Translations under genes and position numbers: made by a program
Shown here: piece after piece, positions 22,384 to 30,638 of the stretch
Numbering within the stretch: position 1 is the stretch's first letter
Layout: every line of letters starts with the position of its first letter
DNA from: DATJGR01 sp035494855
GTDB taxonomy: Bacteria; Pseudomonadota; Gammaproteobacteria; Pseudomonadales; Azotimanducaceae
NCBI GenBank assembly: GCA_035494855.1
Contig: DATJGR010000152.1
Location: 1-30,638 of the forward strand
Direction: 5' to 3'
DNA length: 30,638 nt
Notes under the pieces: generated by a model
Told to the model about the DNA's origin: nothing
The model's database searches: none
What the model saw: only the letters and a program-made list of their open reading frames with translations

Positions 22384-23434
22384 CGTCGGCCACGGCCGCC
22401 GTTCCATCGCCGAGAGCCGCCCCTTCCAACGCTCGCGTGAACTGCGCGCGGTCGACGTAGACGGCGCGCACTTCGCTTTGGAGCCGCGCCGCGTCCAGCT
22501 CCTCCTCTGGCACCACGCGGCTCCAGCCGTGTGCCTTCGCGTAACCGGCGTTGCTGATCTGGTCGCCACGGCTGGCGCTGCGCGACAACGGCACCAGCAG
22601 GTGCGGCTTGCGCAACGCAACGAGTTCGTACAACGAATTCGCGCCGGCGCGGCTCACGACGATGTCTGCCGCCGCGAGCAGGTCGCCCCACTGTGCACCG
22701 ACGTACTCGAACTGATGGTATCCGGCGCGGCCCGACAACGACGCGTCGGTGCGCTTCGGCCCGCACACGTGCGCAAGCGTCGCAAAGCCGAGCAGACCAT
22801 CCAACGCTTCGCGTACGACCCGGTTGAGCGCCTCGGCGCCGAGGCTGCCGCCAACCACCACCACTAAGGGGCGATTCACCGACGCATTCACCAAAGCGCG
22901 GCCTCGCGACGCATCGCCGTGCAACAGTTCCGGACGCAACGGCGTTCCTGTGTGTATCACCGGACGGTCGCGCACCGGAAACTCCGTGACCTCGAACGTG
23001 GTGCAGACGGCGGCCACGAACGGCAGCGACAGGCGGTTCGCCAGGCCCGGCGTGAGGTCCGACTCGTGCGCGACGATCGGAATGCGCCAAATCCACGCGG
23101 CGACCACGACGGGAAACGCCGCATAGCCGCCTTTCGAGAACACGATCGACGGCCTCAGCCTGCCGATCAGCGCGATCGCCTGAACGACGCCCACCGCAAT
23201 CCACAACAGGTCGGCCACGTTGCGCCAAGACCAGTACCGGCGGAGTTTTCCGGATCGGATCGCATGGAATGGTACGCCGAGCGGCACGATGAGTCCGCGC
23301 TCCGGTCCTTCGCCCGAACCAATGTAGCTGATCGTCGAGCCCGCCGCGGAGAAATGCGCGATCAACGGGATGTTCGGAACGACGTGTCCCGCCGATCCGC
23401 CACCGGTGAATAGCACGTGGCGCGGCGGCTTCAC
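22355..23434 (-). CDS. murG: MurG-like UDP-GlcNAc : lipid I N-acetylglucosaminyltransferase, Firmicutes-type
   Basis: MurG adds GlcNAc to lipid I at the inner membrane to form lipid II. The GTG at 23434 gives 359 residues of GT-B fold. The N-terminal glycine loop GGGSAGHVVPNIPLI begins at residue 11; FSKGGYAAFPVVVAA and IVAHESDLTPGLANRLS follow, then the donor-binding half with VVVVGGSLGAEALN, VSRAGANSLYELVAL and PHLLVPLSRSASRGDQISNA. The wording GSGEGPERGLI, SGKLRRY and SRSASRGDQ resembles the second MurG type I recall from Clostridium/Bacillus rather than the E. coli form. No dcw division genes surround it, so this may be an additional copy. It overlaps hda by 4 bases (GTGA). Confidence 0.82.
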   Translation of the reverse strand: MKPPRHVLFTGGGSAGHVVPNIPLIAHFSAAGSTISYIGSGEGPERGLIVPLGVPFHAIRSGKLRRYWSWRNVADLLWIAVGVVQAIALIGRLRPSIVFSKGGYAAFPVVVAAWIWRIPIVAHESDLTPGLANRLSLPFVAAVCTTFEVTEFPVRDRPVIHTGTPLRPELLHGDASRGRALVNASVNRPLVVVVGGSLGAEALNRVVREALDGLLGFATLAHVCGPKRTDASLSGRAGYHQFEYVGAQWGDLLAAADIVVSRAGANSLYELVALRKPHLLVPLSRSASRGDQISNAGYAKAHGWSRVVPEEELDAARLQSEVRAVYVDRAQFTRALEGAALGDGTAAVADVICRYAKPA

Positions 23435-24132
23435 AGACCCAATACGTCCTTCGCGAGCGGAATGGTCAGCCGCCGTTGCTGCGCCAGCGCCCCTCGATCG
23501 AGTCGTTCGAACGCTGCGATCAGTTCGTCCATGCGGCGCGGTGCGCGACGCAGGAGGAAACTCATCACATCGGCGGCAATCTCCAGGCCGCGCTGCGCCG
23601 CAAGATGCTCGATCGCTTGCGCGCGATCCTCGTCATCGAGGGGGCGAATCGCGAACACGTGCGACGCGCGCCATCGCGACGCGAGGTCGGCAAGCTGAAA
23701 TTCGAGTTCGAGCGGACCACGCGTGGACGCAAACAGCAACGTGGCGCCGCGCTTCAGCAGCTGCTGAAAGAGGTGCAGCAGCGCTTCTTCCCACTGGCGG
23801 GCGCCGATCCATTCGTCCGCGTCGTCGAGCGCGACGAGGCCGAAGTCGTCGAGCCCGTCGAGCACGGCGACTCCGCCGGCCATCATCCGCGCCGGCAGGT
23901 ATGCGGCCGCACGGCCTACCGCGTCCGCCCCATGACAAGCGCCCTGCAGCAGATGCGACTTGCCGGCGCCGGCCTCGCCGACGAGCCACAACGCCGCGAA
24001 CTCGTCGGCGCGCGCCCGTCGCGCGATTTCCGCCACCAGTTCGGCGTTCGGCCCCGCCTCGAAATTGTCGAGCGTGCAATGCCGTTCGATCGCGAACTTC
24101 AGCGCGAGCTGGCGCGTGCGCTGATCGTTCAC
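23431..24132 (-). CDS. hda: DnaA regulatory inactivator Hda
   Basis: Hda, bound to the sliding clamp, stimulates ATP hydrolysis by DnaA to prevent re-initiation of replication. The GTG at 24132 gives 233 residues (E. coli 233). The clamp-binding motif QLALKF is at 8-13, the P-loop GEAGAGKS at 52-59, and ALDDADEW (Walker B-like) and FASTRGPLELEFQLADLASRW (in two parts, including the sensor and Arg-finger region) follow. The start overlaps the preceding stop and the end overlaps the murG-like start, both as GTGA. The order CDP-alcohol transferase then hda beside purM/DUF2066 is a known gammaproteobacterial arrangement. Confidence 0.92.
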   Translation of the reverse strand: MNDQRTRQLALKFAIERHCTLDNFEAGPNAELVAEIARRARADEFAALWLVGEAGAGKSHLLQGACHGADAVGRAAAYLPARMMAGGVAVLDGLDDFGLVALDDADEWIGARQWEEALLHLFQQLLKRGATLLFASTRGPLELEFQLADLASRWRASHVFAIRPLDDEDRAQAIEHLAAQRGLEIAADVMSFLLRRAPRRMDELIAAFERLDRGALAQQRRLTIPLAKDVLGL

Positions 24133-24734
24133 GAGGGTTCCCCGCCTCTAGAGGCCGTATTGGAGCGTTGCTCGGACATCGCGCGCCGACTCCACGTGAC
24201 GACGTAATCGGCACCCGACGCGATGGCGAGCGCCGCCACCAGCCAGAATCCGTAGGGCTGCACGATGGAGCCGGCAATCGGGCTCACCACCGGGAATTCG
24301 CACAGCTCGAGCAGCAATAGCAACAGCACGAAGATCTGCACGGCGGTATTCGCCTTGCTCAACAGCGTCGGCGCGAACTCGATGTGCTTGAACATCAATC
24401 GGTATGCGGCGGCGCCGGCGAGAATCACCACGTCGCGGCCGATTGCGACGCCCGCTACCCATAGCGGCAACGCTCCCTGCAGCGTCAACGTGATGAACAA
24501 CACGCCGACCAGTATCTTGTCCGCAAGCGGATCGACGGCGGCACCGAACCAGGTGATCCAGTCGAATCGGCGCGCGAGCCATCCATCCACGGCGTCGGAC
24601 GCGCCAGCCACTGCCATCAGTATCAGCGCCTGCAAGTACCGGCCTTCGATGAGACACCACGCGGTGGGGATCACCAGCAGCACCCGCGCCACCGTGATCA
24701 CGTTGGGGATCTGCCGCAACAACGGTGACGTCAT
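24129..24734 (-). CDS. CDP-alcohol phosphatidyltransferase family membrane protein
   Basis: This is a 201-residue integral-membrane enzyme that joins a CDP-linked lipid to an alcohol. The catalytic signature D-x2-D-G-x2-A-R-x8-G-x3-D-x3-D is complete (DAVDGWLARR, then GAAVDPLAD). The N-terminus IPNVITVARVLLV is typical of PgsA-like members, and several hydrophobic helices follow. The ATG at 24734 overlaps the DUF2066 stop (ATGA). A longer upstream reading frame exists but runs through the DUF2066 gene. It could be a phosphatidylglycerophosphate synthase-like or cardiolipin-type enzyme; main pgsA usually neighbours uvrC, which is not seen here, so no gene name is given. Confidence 0.87.
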   Translation of the reverse strand: MTSPLLRQIPNVITVARVLLVIPTAWCLIEGRYLQALILMAVAGASDAVDGWLARRFDWITWFGAAVDPLADKILVGVLFITLTLQGALPLWVAGVAIGRDVVILAGAAAYRLMFKHIEFAPTLLSKANTAVQIFVLLLLLLELCEFPVVSPIAGSIVQPYGFWLVAALAIASGADYVVTWSRRAMSEQRSNTASRGGEPS

Positions 24735-25816
24735 TGACGTGTATCGCCCCGCCAGACCAGCACGCGCCGCTCGGCACCTACCTGGATCTGATCGGACGGT
24801 GCGAGGCGACCGTCGAGCGCAAGCAGATCGCGCAAGCGGTCCCACGGCGTACGCGTGTGCAACGACAGCATCACCTCGTTCGCGGCCACTTCTTCGATCT
24901 GCACGGAATCGATGTACTCGAGGTGCCCGAGGTACTTCAGCAGCGCGCCGTATTGCGCGACGTCGGTGACGCCATCGACGCGTATCTGCAGGCGCTCCTG
25001 ATTGCCGCCGCCGACGACGGCGTAACGCGCAACGAGATCCGCCACCAGCCGATCGACCACCGCCGCGCCCGCGGCGTCGGCGCTCGGCGAGTCGAAGCGG
25101 AATTTGCTTTCGGTACCGCGCTGCCACAGCTGCCAGTCGGCCGTCCATGCATCGTTCGCCGCGTGCGTGGCGCGTCCAACCAGTATCTGGTCCGCCCGGT
25201 AGCGCTCCGATGCACGCTCGATCGCAGGCGATGACGCGCCGCTCGCGACCACACCATCCGACACCGACGACTGATCTTCGAGGTCCATCGCCGGGATGAT
25301 CAGCGGCAACCCCCGCTCGCGCGCGCGCGCGCGAATGCTGTTCAGCAGCGCGCTCTTGTCGTTCACACCGAGCACCGCGCGGTTCGCGCCATCTGTGACG
25401 GCGATCCACGCAAGCGTCGTCGGCCGGTTCGAGCTCCACAACGGCAAGCCGGCTTCGGCGACGAGTTTCTGGATGGCGTTCTCAGCGAACCGCACCGACA
25501 ACATCGGCACCTTTGCAGGCGTGGCGCCGATGACCGGGTTGTCACCTTCGCGGTACCGGTATTCGACGTAGTATCGCTGCGGCGCGTCGAGTGCGCTCGT
25601 GACGGCGGGATTCGACGGCACGTCGTTCAATCCGGTGATCCGCTTCAACGCAACCAGCAACGCCTGCCGGAATGCAGCGCTGCGGACTTCGGCGGACTGG
25701 TCGGTTACCGGAACTTCGACGTCGTAGAGCCAATCGAGAGCGGCCGCGCGCGCCGACATCGGCGATGACGTCAGCAGAGCGATTACCCAGCAGAAAACGA
25801 CTGCGTAGCGGCCCAT
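24731..25816 (-). CDS. DUF2066 secreted/periplasmic protein
   Basis: The 361 residues begin at the ATG at 25816, chosen because it gives a clean signal peptide (MGRYAVVFCWVIALLTSSPM, cleavage near ARA-AALDW). A TTG 42 bases upstream would extend it by 14 residues and bury the signal. The mature part starts with LDWLYDVEVPVTDQSAEVRS, the DUF2066 opening, and contains ALVALKRITGLNDVP-like and YVEYRYREGDNP blocks. No catalytic motif is seen. The family's role is unknown. The gene is conserved next to purM and hda in Gammaproteobacteria. It heads the minus-strand group DUF2066 / CDP-alcohol transferase / hda / murG-like, in which every junction overlaps by 4 bases. Confidence 0.85.
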   Translation of the reverse strand: MGRYAVVFCWVIALLTSSPMSARAAALDWLYDVEVPVTDQSAEVRSAAFRQALLVALKRITGLNDVPSNPAVTSALDAPQRYYVEYRYREGDNPVIGATPAKVPMLSVRFAENAIQKLVAEAGLPLWSSNRPTTLAWIAVTDGANRAVLGVNDKSALLNSIRARARERGLPLIIPAMDLEDQSSVSDGVVASGASSPAIERASERYRADQILVGRATHAANDAWTADWQLWQRGTESKFRFDSPSADAAGAAVVDRLVADLVARYAVVGGGNQERLQIRVDGVTDVAQYGALLKYLGHLEYIDSVQIEEVAANEVMLSLHTRTPWDRLRDLLALDGRLAPSDQIQVGAERRVLVWRGDTRQ

Positions 25817-25899
25817 GCTTTCGTCCGATCCGACCCGACTGGCGCTGCGAGGGCGCAAGTGTACTTCAATTCAAACGGCGGGTGAGCTTGGTGGGCCTT

Positions 25900-25908
25900 T
25901 GGTAGACT
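25900..25908 (+). promoter_or_regulatory. Possible extended -10 promoter of purM
   Basis: The sequence TGGTAGACT fits an extended -10 (TGn plus TAGACT). No -35 match is found upstream. The start site would be near 25915, giving a leader of only about 10 bases to the TTG at 25925, or 22 to the TTG at 25937. Confidence 0.35.
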
Positions 25909-25924
25909 GCGCGCTGCGCGCAAT

Positions 25925-26989
25925 TTGGACATTCACTTGAGCCGCCAATTGACCTATCGCGACGCCGGTGTCGACATCGATGCGGGCGACGAACTGATCC
26001 GCCGCATCGGGCCTGCAGCGCAACGCACGAAGCGACCGGAGATGATCGCAGGCATCGGCGGTTTCGCGGCCCTGGCGGCCCTGCCGAGTCGTTATCGCGA
26101 ACCGGTGCTCGTCACCGGCACCGACGGCGTCGGCACCAAACTGAAACTCGCGATCGATCACGACCGCCACGACGGCGTCGGCCAGGATCTCGTCGCGATG
26201 TGCGTGAACGACGTACTGGTCACCGGCGGCGAGCCGTTCCTGTTTCTGGATTACTACGCGACGTCGCGTCTCGACGTGGACGTGGCGGAACGCGTCATCA
26301 AAGGCATCGCACGCGCGTGCGAACTGGCCGGCTGCGCGCTGGCCGGCGGCGAAACGGCGGAGATGCCGGGCTTCTACGGCAAAGGCGACTACGATCTGGC
26401 CGGGTTCTGCGTCGGCGTCGTCGAGCGCGATCAGATCATCGACGGGCGCAGCATTGCGCCGGGGCACCGTTTGATCGGTCTGAAATCGAGCGGCCCGCAT
26501 TCCAACGGTTATTCGCTGATCCGGCGCATCATCGCCGATCAGGCGCAAGCGCCGACCGGCGACCTGCTGGAATCGCTGCTCGCGCCGACACGCATCTACG
26601 TGCGGTCGATCCACGCAGTGCTCGCAACGATGCCGATCGCTGGTATGGCGCACATCACCGGCGGCGGCATCATCGAGAACCTGCCGCGCATGTTTGCCGA
26701 CGATTCGGTCGCGGCACTGATCGACCTCGATAGCTGGAAGCGCCCGGCGGTGTTCGGCTGGCTCGCGCAAGCGGGCAACGTCGTCGAAACCGAGATGCTG
26801 CGTACGTTCAACTGCGGCATCGGCTTCGTGCTGTGCGTGGCGCCGCACGACGTCGAAAAAGCGACGCGAACGCTCGAAGCAGCGGGTGAAGCGTCGATCC
26901 TGATCGGCGAAATCGTGTCAGCGGGCGAACACAAGCTCGCGTCCGGCCAACTGCAGCTGAACGCCGACTACTCGTATCGGCTCGGCTGA
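25925..26989 (+). CDS. purM: Phosphoribosylformylglycinamidine cyclo-ligase (AIR synthetase)
   Basis: PurM closes the imidazole ring in purine synthesis using ATP. The 354 residues show YRDAGVDIDAGDELI, the ATP/Mg loop TGTDGVGTKLKLA, DLVAMCVNDVLVTGGEP, GGETAEMPGFY, SSGPHSNGYSL, LLAPTRIYV and HITGGGIIENLPR. There is no ATG; the TTG at 25925 gives MDIHLSRQLTYRDAG. A second TTG at 25937 has a weak GGA upstream and would give a product 4 residues shorter, equally plausible. It is divergent from DUF2066 (108 bases) and ends 7 bases from the convergent dcd stop. The purN gene that often follows purM is not here. Confidence 0.95.
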   Translation: MDIHLSRQLTYRDAGVDIDAGDELIRRIGPAAQRTKRPEMIAGIGGFAALAALPSRYREPVLVTGTDGVGTKLKLAIDHDRHDGVGQDLVAMCVNDVLVTGGEPFLFLDYYATSRLDVDVAERVIKGIARACELAGCALAGGETAEMPGFYGKGDYDLAGFCVGVVERDQIIDGRSIAPGHRLIGLKSSGPHSNGYSLIRRIIADQAQAPTGDLLESLLAPTRIYVRSIHAVLATMPIAGMAHITGGGIIENLPRMFADDSVAALIDLDSWKRPAVFGWLAQAGNVVETEMLRTFNCGIGFVLCVAPHDVEKATRTLEAAGEASILIGEIVSAGEHKLASGQLQLNADYSYRLG

Positions 26990-26996
26990 CGACTTC

Positions 26997-27563
26997 CTAC
27001 GGGCGCGGCAGCGTGACGCCGCGCTGGCCCTGGTACTTCCCGCCGCGGTCCTTGTACGTGACCTCGCACGGCTCGTCGCCCTGGAAGAACAGCATCTGCG
27101 CGACGCCTTCGTTCGCGTAGATCTTCGCGGGCAGGTTCGTGGTGTTCGAGAACTCGAGCGTTACGTGGCCTTCCCACTCGGGCTCGAGCGGCGTGACGTT
27201 CACGATGATGCCGCAGCGCGCGTACGTCGACTTGCCGACGCACAACGTCAACACGTCGGCGGGAATCCGGAAATATTCCACCGTGCGCGCCAGCACGAAC
27301 GAATTCGGCGGGATGATGCAGATGCTGCCGCGGTGGTCCACGAAGCTCCGTGCGTCGAACGCTTTCGGATCGATCGTCGCCGAGAACACGTTCGTGAACA
27401 CCTTGAATTCGTCGGCACAGCGAACGTCGTAGCCGTAACTCGACGTACCGAACGAGATGACTTTCTCGCCTGCGACACTGCGAACCTGACCGGCCTCGAA
27501 CGGCTCGATCATCCTGTGCGATTCGGCCATCGCGCGGATCCATCGATCCGATTTGATGCTCAT
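26997..27563 (-). CDS. dcd: dCTP deaminase
   Basis: Dcd converts dCTP to dUTP, feeding dTMP synthesis. The 188 residues from the ATG at 27563 (GGAGG upstream) open with the typical MSIKSDRWIRAMAE. Visible blocks are SSYGYDVRCADEFKVF, FVLARTVEYFRIP, VGKSTYARCGIIVNVTPLEPEWEGHVTLEFSN (in parts) with the catalytic Glu in TLEFSN, and the C-terminal GGKYQGQRGVTLP that closes over the triphosphate. It is the gene after apbC, 39 bases downstream and probably co-transcribed; the apbC-dcd pair divergent from metG is also seen in Pseudomonas. Confidence 0.95.
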   Translation of the reverse strand: MSIKSDRWIRAMAESHRMIEPFEAGQVRSVAGEKVISFGTSSYGYDVRCADEFKVFTNVFSATIDPKAFDARSFVDHRGSICIIPPNSFVLARTVEYFRIPADVLTLCVGKSTYARCGIIVNVTPLEPEWEGHVTLEFSNTTNLPAKIYANEGVAQMLFFQGDEPCEVTYKDRGGKYQGQRGVTLPRP

Positions 27564-27602
27564 CGTTCCTCCGCTCGTTCGATCTTGTAGAGCCTTGGGG
27601 AC

Positions 27603-28655
27603 TCAGTCGTCCGTCATCGAGATGCGCGGCGCGGCGGCCGCGCCGCGCGCGATCTGCCACAGCCTCGCCGCGAGGTGTCGCGCGCCGTCGCGATACGCAC
27701 GCGCGAGTCTGCTCTCCGGGTCGGCCGCTACGGTCGGCCGTCCTGAATCGGCCTGCTCGCGGATCTCGATCGCGAGCGGCAACGTCGCGAGCAGAACCGT
27801 TCCGTAGTCGCGCGCGATCCGTTCGCCGCCGCCTGAACCGAAGATGTGGCTCTCGTGGCCGCATTCCGGACAGACGTGCAACCCCATGTTCTCGACGATG
27901 CCGAGCACCGGCACCGTGACCTTGCGGAACATCTCGATGCCTTTCGCTGCATCCTGCAACGCGATGTCCTGTGGCGTGGTCACGATGACGGCGCCGGCCA
28001 CGGCCGCCCGCTGCGACAGCGTCAGTTGGATGTCGCCAGTACCGGGCGGCATGTCGACCACCAGGTAGTCGAGCCGGTCCCACAGGGTCTGACTCAACAT
28101 CTGCGTCAATGCGCTCGACGCCATCGGTCCGCGCCAGACCATCGGCGTTTCCTTCGTCACGAGGAAGCTCATCGACATCGCCTGCAGGCCGTGCGCCTTG
28201 ATCGGCAGGAAGAACTTCTCGTCCTTCACTTCCGGCCGCTGTCCGACCGGCACGCCGAGCATGATGCCGAGGCTGGGCCCATAGATGTCGGCGTCGAGAA
28301 TGCCGACTTTCGCGCCTTCGCGCGCCAGCGCCAGTGCGAGGTTGACCGCCGTCGTCGATTTGCCGACGCCGCCCTTGCCCGACGCGATCGCGACGATGTT
28401 CTTTACGCCGCGAAGGTTCGGGCTCGCGCTCAATGTCGGTGCCTCGAACGTCAACGTCAACTCGACGGGCGCGCCAACGGCGGCGCTGAGTCGCTGCGCC
28501 AGATCGTTCTGCAAGCCCTCGGCCGGATAGCCGAGCACTGCGTCGACCTGCACGGTATCGCCGCGTCGTTCGACCCGCCGCAGCGCGCCGAGCGATTGCC
28601 AGGTGACGCCCAGATAAGGGTCTGCGAACCGATCCAGCGCTTCGATGGTCGCCAT
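27603..28655 (-). CDS. apbC: Iron-sulfur cluster carrier ATPase (Mrp/ApbC)
   Basis: Mrp/ApbC is a P-loop protein that carries and delivers Fe-S clusters. The ATG at 28655 gives 350 residues. A DUF59/MIP18-like domain covers about 1-85. Next come the deviant Walker A SGKGGVGKST, DADIYGPSLG, LVVDMPPGTGDIQLTLSQ and the cluster-binding CPEC pair in HVCPECGHESHIFG. A frame continues 42 codons upstream to 28781 but passes through the promoter and lacks homology. It is divergent from metG and upstream of dcd. Confidence 0.94.
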   Translation of the reverse strand: MATIEALDRFADPYLGVTWQSLGALRRVERRGDTVQVDAVLGYPAEGLQNDLAQRLSAAVGAPVELTLTFEAPTLSASPNLRGVKNIVAIASGKGGVGKSTTAVNLALALAREGAKVGILDADIYGPSLGIMLGVPVGQRPEVKDEKFFLPIKAHGLQAMSMSFLVTKETPMVWRGPMASSALTQMLSQTLWDRLDYLVVDMPPGTGDIQLTLSQRAAVAGAVIVTTPQDIALQDAAKGIEMFRKVTVPVLGIVENMGLHVCPECGHESHIFGSGGGERIARDYGTVLLATLPLAIEIREQADSGRPTVAADPESRLARAYRDGARHLAARLWQIARGAAAAPRISMTDD

Positions 28656-28686
28656 GACGAATGAACCCCTGTTTGAGCGAGGGCGC

Positions 28687-28714
28687 ATTATAGGTTCGGT
28701 CAAGGAAAAACCAA
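28687..28714 (-). promoter_or_regulatory. Predicted promoter of apbC-dcd
   Basis: On the minus strand TTGGTT (28709-28714), a 16-base spacer and a perfect TATAAT (28687-28692) lie 31 bases before the apbC start. A TTGACC also occurs within the spacer but is too close to serve as the -35. Confidence 0.55.
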
Positions 28715-28744
28715 GCGATGATGCAAACGCGGGACGGCTGAGAG

Positions 28745-28750
28745 TATAGT
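28745..28750 (+). promoter_or_regulatory. Possible -10 element for metG
   Basis: TATAGT lies 33 bases before the metG start. The candidate -35 at 17 bases (TGCAAA) is weak. Confidence 0.35.
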
Positions 28751-28783
28751 CGCGCCTTTCGCGAATCCGCACCGGCCGCATCG

Positions 28784-30638
28784 ATGTCCGCGCCCCGCAA
28801 AATACTGGTCACCAGCGCGTTGCCGAACGCGAATGGCTCGATCCATCTCGGGCACCTGCTCGAACACATCCAGACCGACATCTGGGTGCGCTTTCAGCGG
28901 CTGCGCGGCAATCAGTGCACCTACGTTTGCGCCGACGACACGCACGGCACGGCGACGATGTTGAAGGCAGAGCAGCTCGGTGTTCCTGCAGAAGAGCTGA
29001 TCGAGCAGATCCGCGTCGAGCACGAGAACGATTTCAAACGGTTCCTGGTCGCGCACGACAACTTCTATTCGACGCACTCGGAAGAGAATCGCCGCCTGTG
29101 CGAAGGCATCTACACGCGATTGTTCGAAGGCGGCTACATCTTCACGCGCGATGTGGAACAACTGTTCGACCCGGAACGCAAACTGTTCCTGGCGGACCGC
29201 TTCGTGAAGGGCGAATGTCCACGTTGCGGCAGCGACGACCAGTACGGCGACAATTGCGAGGTGTGCGGCGCCACTTACGATGCGACCGATCTCAAGAATC
29301 CGCGCTCGCTGGTATCGGGCGCACCGCCGGTGCTCGCGAGTTCGAAGCATTACTTCTTCGATCTGCCGCAATTCTCCGACATGCTGAAGAAGTGGGTATT
29401 CAGCGGCACGCTACAACCCGAGGTCGCCAACAAACTCGCTGAGTGGCTCGACGCCGGGCTCAAACCCTGGGACATCAGCCGCGATGCGCCGTACTTCGGC
29501 TTTCTGATTCCCGGAACGACGGACAAGTATTTCTACGTCTGGATGGACGCGCCGATCGGCTACATGGCGAGCTTCCGCAACTATTGCGACTCGCACAACG
29601 AGGTCTCGTTCGACGAGTTCTGGCGTCCCGACGTCCCGACAGAGGTGCATCATTTCATCGGCAAAGACATCGTGAACTTCCACGCGTTGTTCTGGCCGGC
29701 GATGCTGCAAGGCTCCGGCTACCGAAAACCGACGCGCATTCACACCCACGGTTTCATCACCGTCGACGGCACCAAGATGTCGAAGTCACGCGGCACGTTC
29801 ATCAACGCCGGTACCTATCTGAACCATCTGAATCCGGAGTACCTGCGCTATTACTTCGCGACGAAACTGAACGGAACCGTCGACGACATCGACATCACGT
29901 TCGACGATTTCGTGCAGCGCGTGAATTCCGATCTGGTCGGCAAGATCGTCAACATCGCGAGCCGTTGCGCCGGCTTCATCAACCGCCTGAACGGCGGCGA
30001 GCTCTGCGCATCCATTCACGATCCGCAACTGTGGCGCGCGTTCACCGAAGCCGCTCCAGCGATCGCTGCGTGCTACGAATCCGGTGAATACGGCAAGGCG
30101 GTGCGCGAAATCACCGCGCTCGCCGACCGGGCGAACCAGTACATCGCGCAGCAGGCGCCATGGGCCCTCGCCAAACAGGGTGGCCGAGGCGACGAAGTGC
30201 AAGCGATCTGCACCCTCGGCATCAATCTGTTCAAGGTGCTCATCGTGTACCTGGCGCCGGTGTTGCCCGATACCGCGCAGCGCAGCGTCGCGTTCCTGAA
30301 TCTGCCTGGCTTGAGCTGGACCGACGCGCAGACGTTTCTCGGCGCGCATCGCATCAATGCGTTCGAGCCGCTGCTGACCCGCATCGAAACCGACTCGGTG
30401 AACCGGATGATCGAAGAAACACGCGACGCCGATGGGCAGACGTCACCTGCGCCTGAGCGCGCACGCGCGACCACCGCGGCTGAGGCGGGCCCCGCTTCTG
30501 CCACGAATGCGCCGGCCCAGGACCTGATCGACATCGATGCATTCAATCGCATCGACCTGCGGGTGGCTCGCGTCGTTTCGGCGGAGCACGTCGACGGCGC
30601 CGACAAACTGATCAGGCTGGTGCTCGATCTCGGCGAGT
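28784..30638 (+). CDS. metG: Methionyl-tRNA synthetase, type 1 (3' truncated by window edge)
   Basis: MetG charges initiator and elongator tRNA-Met. The frame opens at the ATG at 28784 and runs 618 codons to the window edge. The HIGH-like motif is HLGH at 21-24 (NANGSIHLGHLLE). A zinc knuckle has Cys145, Cys148, Cys158 and Cys161, and KMSKS is at 331-335. After the anticodon-binding helices a low-complexity Ala/Pro/Thr-rich linker leads into the C-terminal tRNA-binding (OB-fold) domain, IDIDAFNRIDLRVARVVSAE, which is cut off near its start. Length and domain order match the E. coli type. Confidence 0.97.
   Translation, partial: MSAPRKILVTSALPNANGSIHLGHLLEHIQTDIWVRFQRLRGNQCTYVCADDTHGTATMLKAEQLGVPAEELIEQIRVEHENDFKRFLVAHDNFYSTHSEENRRLCEGIYTRLFEGGYIFTRDVEQLFDPERKLFLADRFVKGECPRCGSDDQYGDNCEVCGATYDATDLKNPRSLVSGAPPVLASSKHYFFDLPQFSDMLKKWVFSGTLQPEVANKLAEWLDAGLKPWDISRDAPYFGFLIPGTTDKYFYVWMDAPIGYMASFRNYCDSHNEVSFDEFWRPDVPTEVHHFIGKDIVNFHALFWPAMLQGSGYRKPTRIHTHGFITVDGTKMSKSRGTFINAGTYLNHLNPEYLRYYFATKLNGTVDDIDITFDDFVQRVNSDLVGKIVNIASRCAGFINRLNGGELCASIHDPQLWRAFTEAAPAIAACYESGEYGKAVREITALADRANQYIAQQAPWALAKQGGRGDEVQAICTLGINLFKVLIVYLAPVLPDTAQRSVAFLNLPGLSWTDAQTFLGAHRINAFEPLLTRIETDSVNRMIEETRDADGQTSPAPERARATTAAEAGPASATNAPAQDLIDIDAFNRIDLRVARVVSAEHVDGADKLIRLVLDLGE

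Noticed and set aside
28698..28703. TTGACC next to TATAAT upstream of apbC as a -35/-10 pair
   Set aside because: Only 5 bases separate them; the TTGGTT further upstream has a proper 16-base spacer.
26968..28881. 637-codon minus-strand frame covering dcd and apbC
   Set aside because: It is out of frame with both genes, which have complete conserved motifs in their own frames. Its translation is Arg-rich and featureless.

Overview
The window looks like an ordinary, very compact chromosome segment from a high-GC gammaproteobacterium. Supporting signs are ubiG close to gyrA, the hda / CDP-alcohol transferase / DUF2066 group divergent from purM, two-domain mnmC, ygiM- and yciB-like genes, and the apbC-dcd / metG arrangement. 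Several local orders resemble Pseudomonas, but key neighbours (mtnA, mupP) are missing, so a deep non-Pseudomonas lineage is more likely. I cannot assign a genus. No tRNA, rRNA, insertion sequence, phage or CRISPR is visible, and no gene-free stretch exceeds about 210 bases.

Layout. 1-829: gyrA 5' part (minus). 917-3784: mtaD, ubiG and a YciK-like SDR (plus). 3896-8230: yciO, trpS, scpA, scpB, rluB (minus; condensin subunits beside a tRNA synthetase and an rRNA pseudouridine synthase). 8328-13059: yciB, ygiM-like, pdxJ, ppiA, a membrane-anchored cold-shock-domain protein and argS (plus), every junction a 4-base ATGA/GTGA overlap, closed by a perfect-palindrome terminator. 13135-14334: acyl-lipid desaturase (minus). 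14547-17239: a two-domain rhodanese coupled to mnmC (plus). 17240-18415: serA (minus), divergent from a LysR regulator at 18485-19357. 19361-21635: two tandem paralogous ferritin-superfamily diiron proteins (minus), divergent from a TetR repressor at 21688-22383. 22355-25816: DUF2066, CDP-alcohol phosphatidyltransferase, hda and a MurG-like glycosyltransferase (minus). 25925-26989: purM (plus). 26997-28655: apbC and dcd (minus). 28784-end: metG, 3' truncated (plus).

Most promising for new biology is 19361-22383. Two diiron enzymes with identical predicted metal ligands share one operon, and a divergent TetR gene faces them. In the 52-base gap and just inside the TetR gene lie two copies of the palindromic pattern TGAGCNTCGNCTCA. 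One sits inside the spacer of a TTGACA...CATAAT promoter for the diiron operon. The other lies just downstream of a TCGACA...TAGAAT promoter for the repressor. This reads as a complete ligand-responsive switch for an uncharacterised oxygenase pair.

Other points are a Bacteroidota-type PdxJ, a MurG resembling the second, Firmicutes-type MurG, a GyrA with Gly at the quinolone-contact position 83, a possibly leaderless mtaD, and a membrane-tethered cold-shock protein coupled to argS. All family assignments come from reading translations and remembered family motifs. No database search was run.
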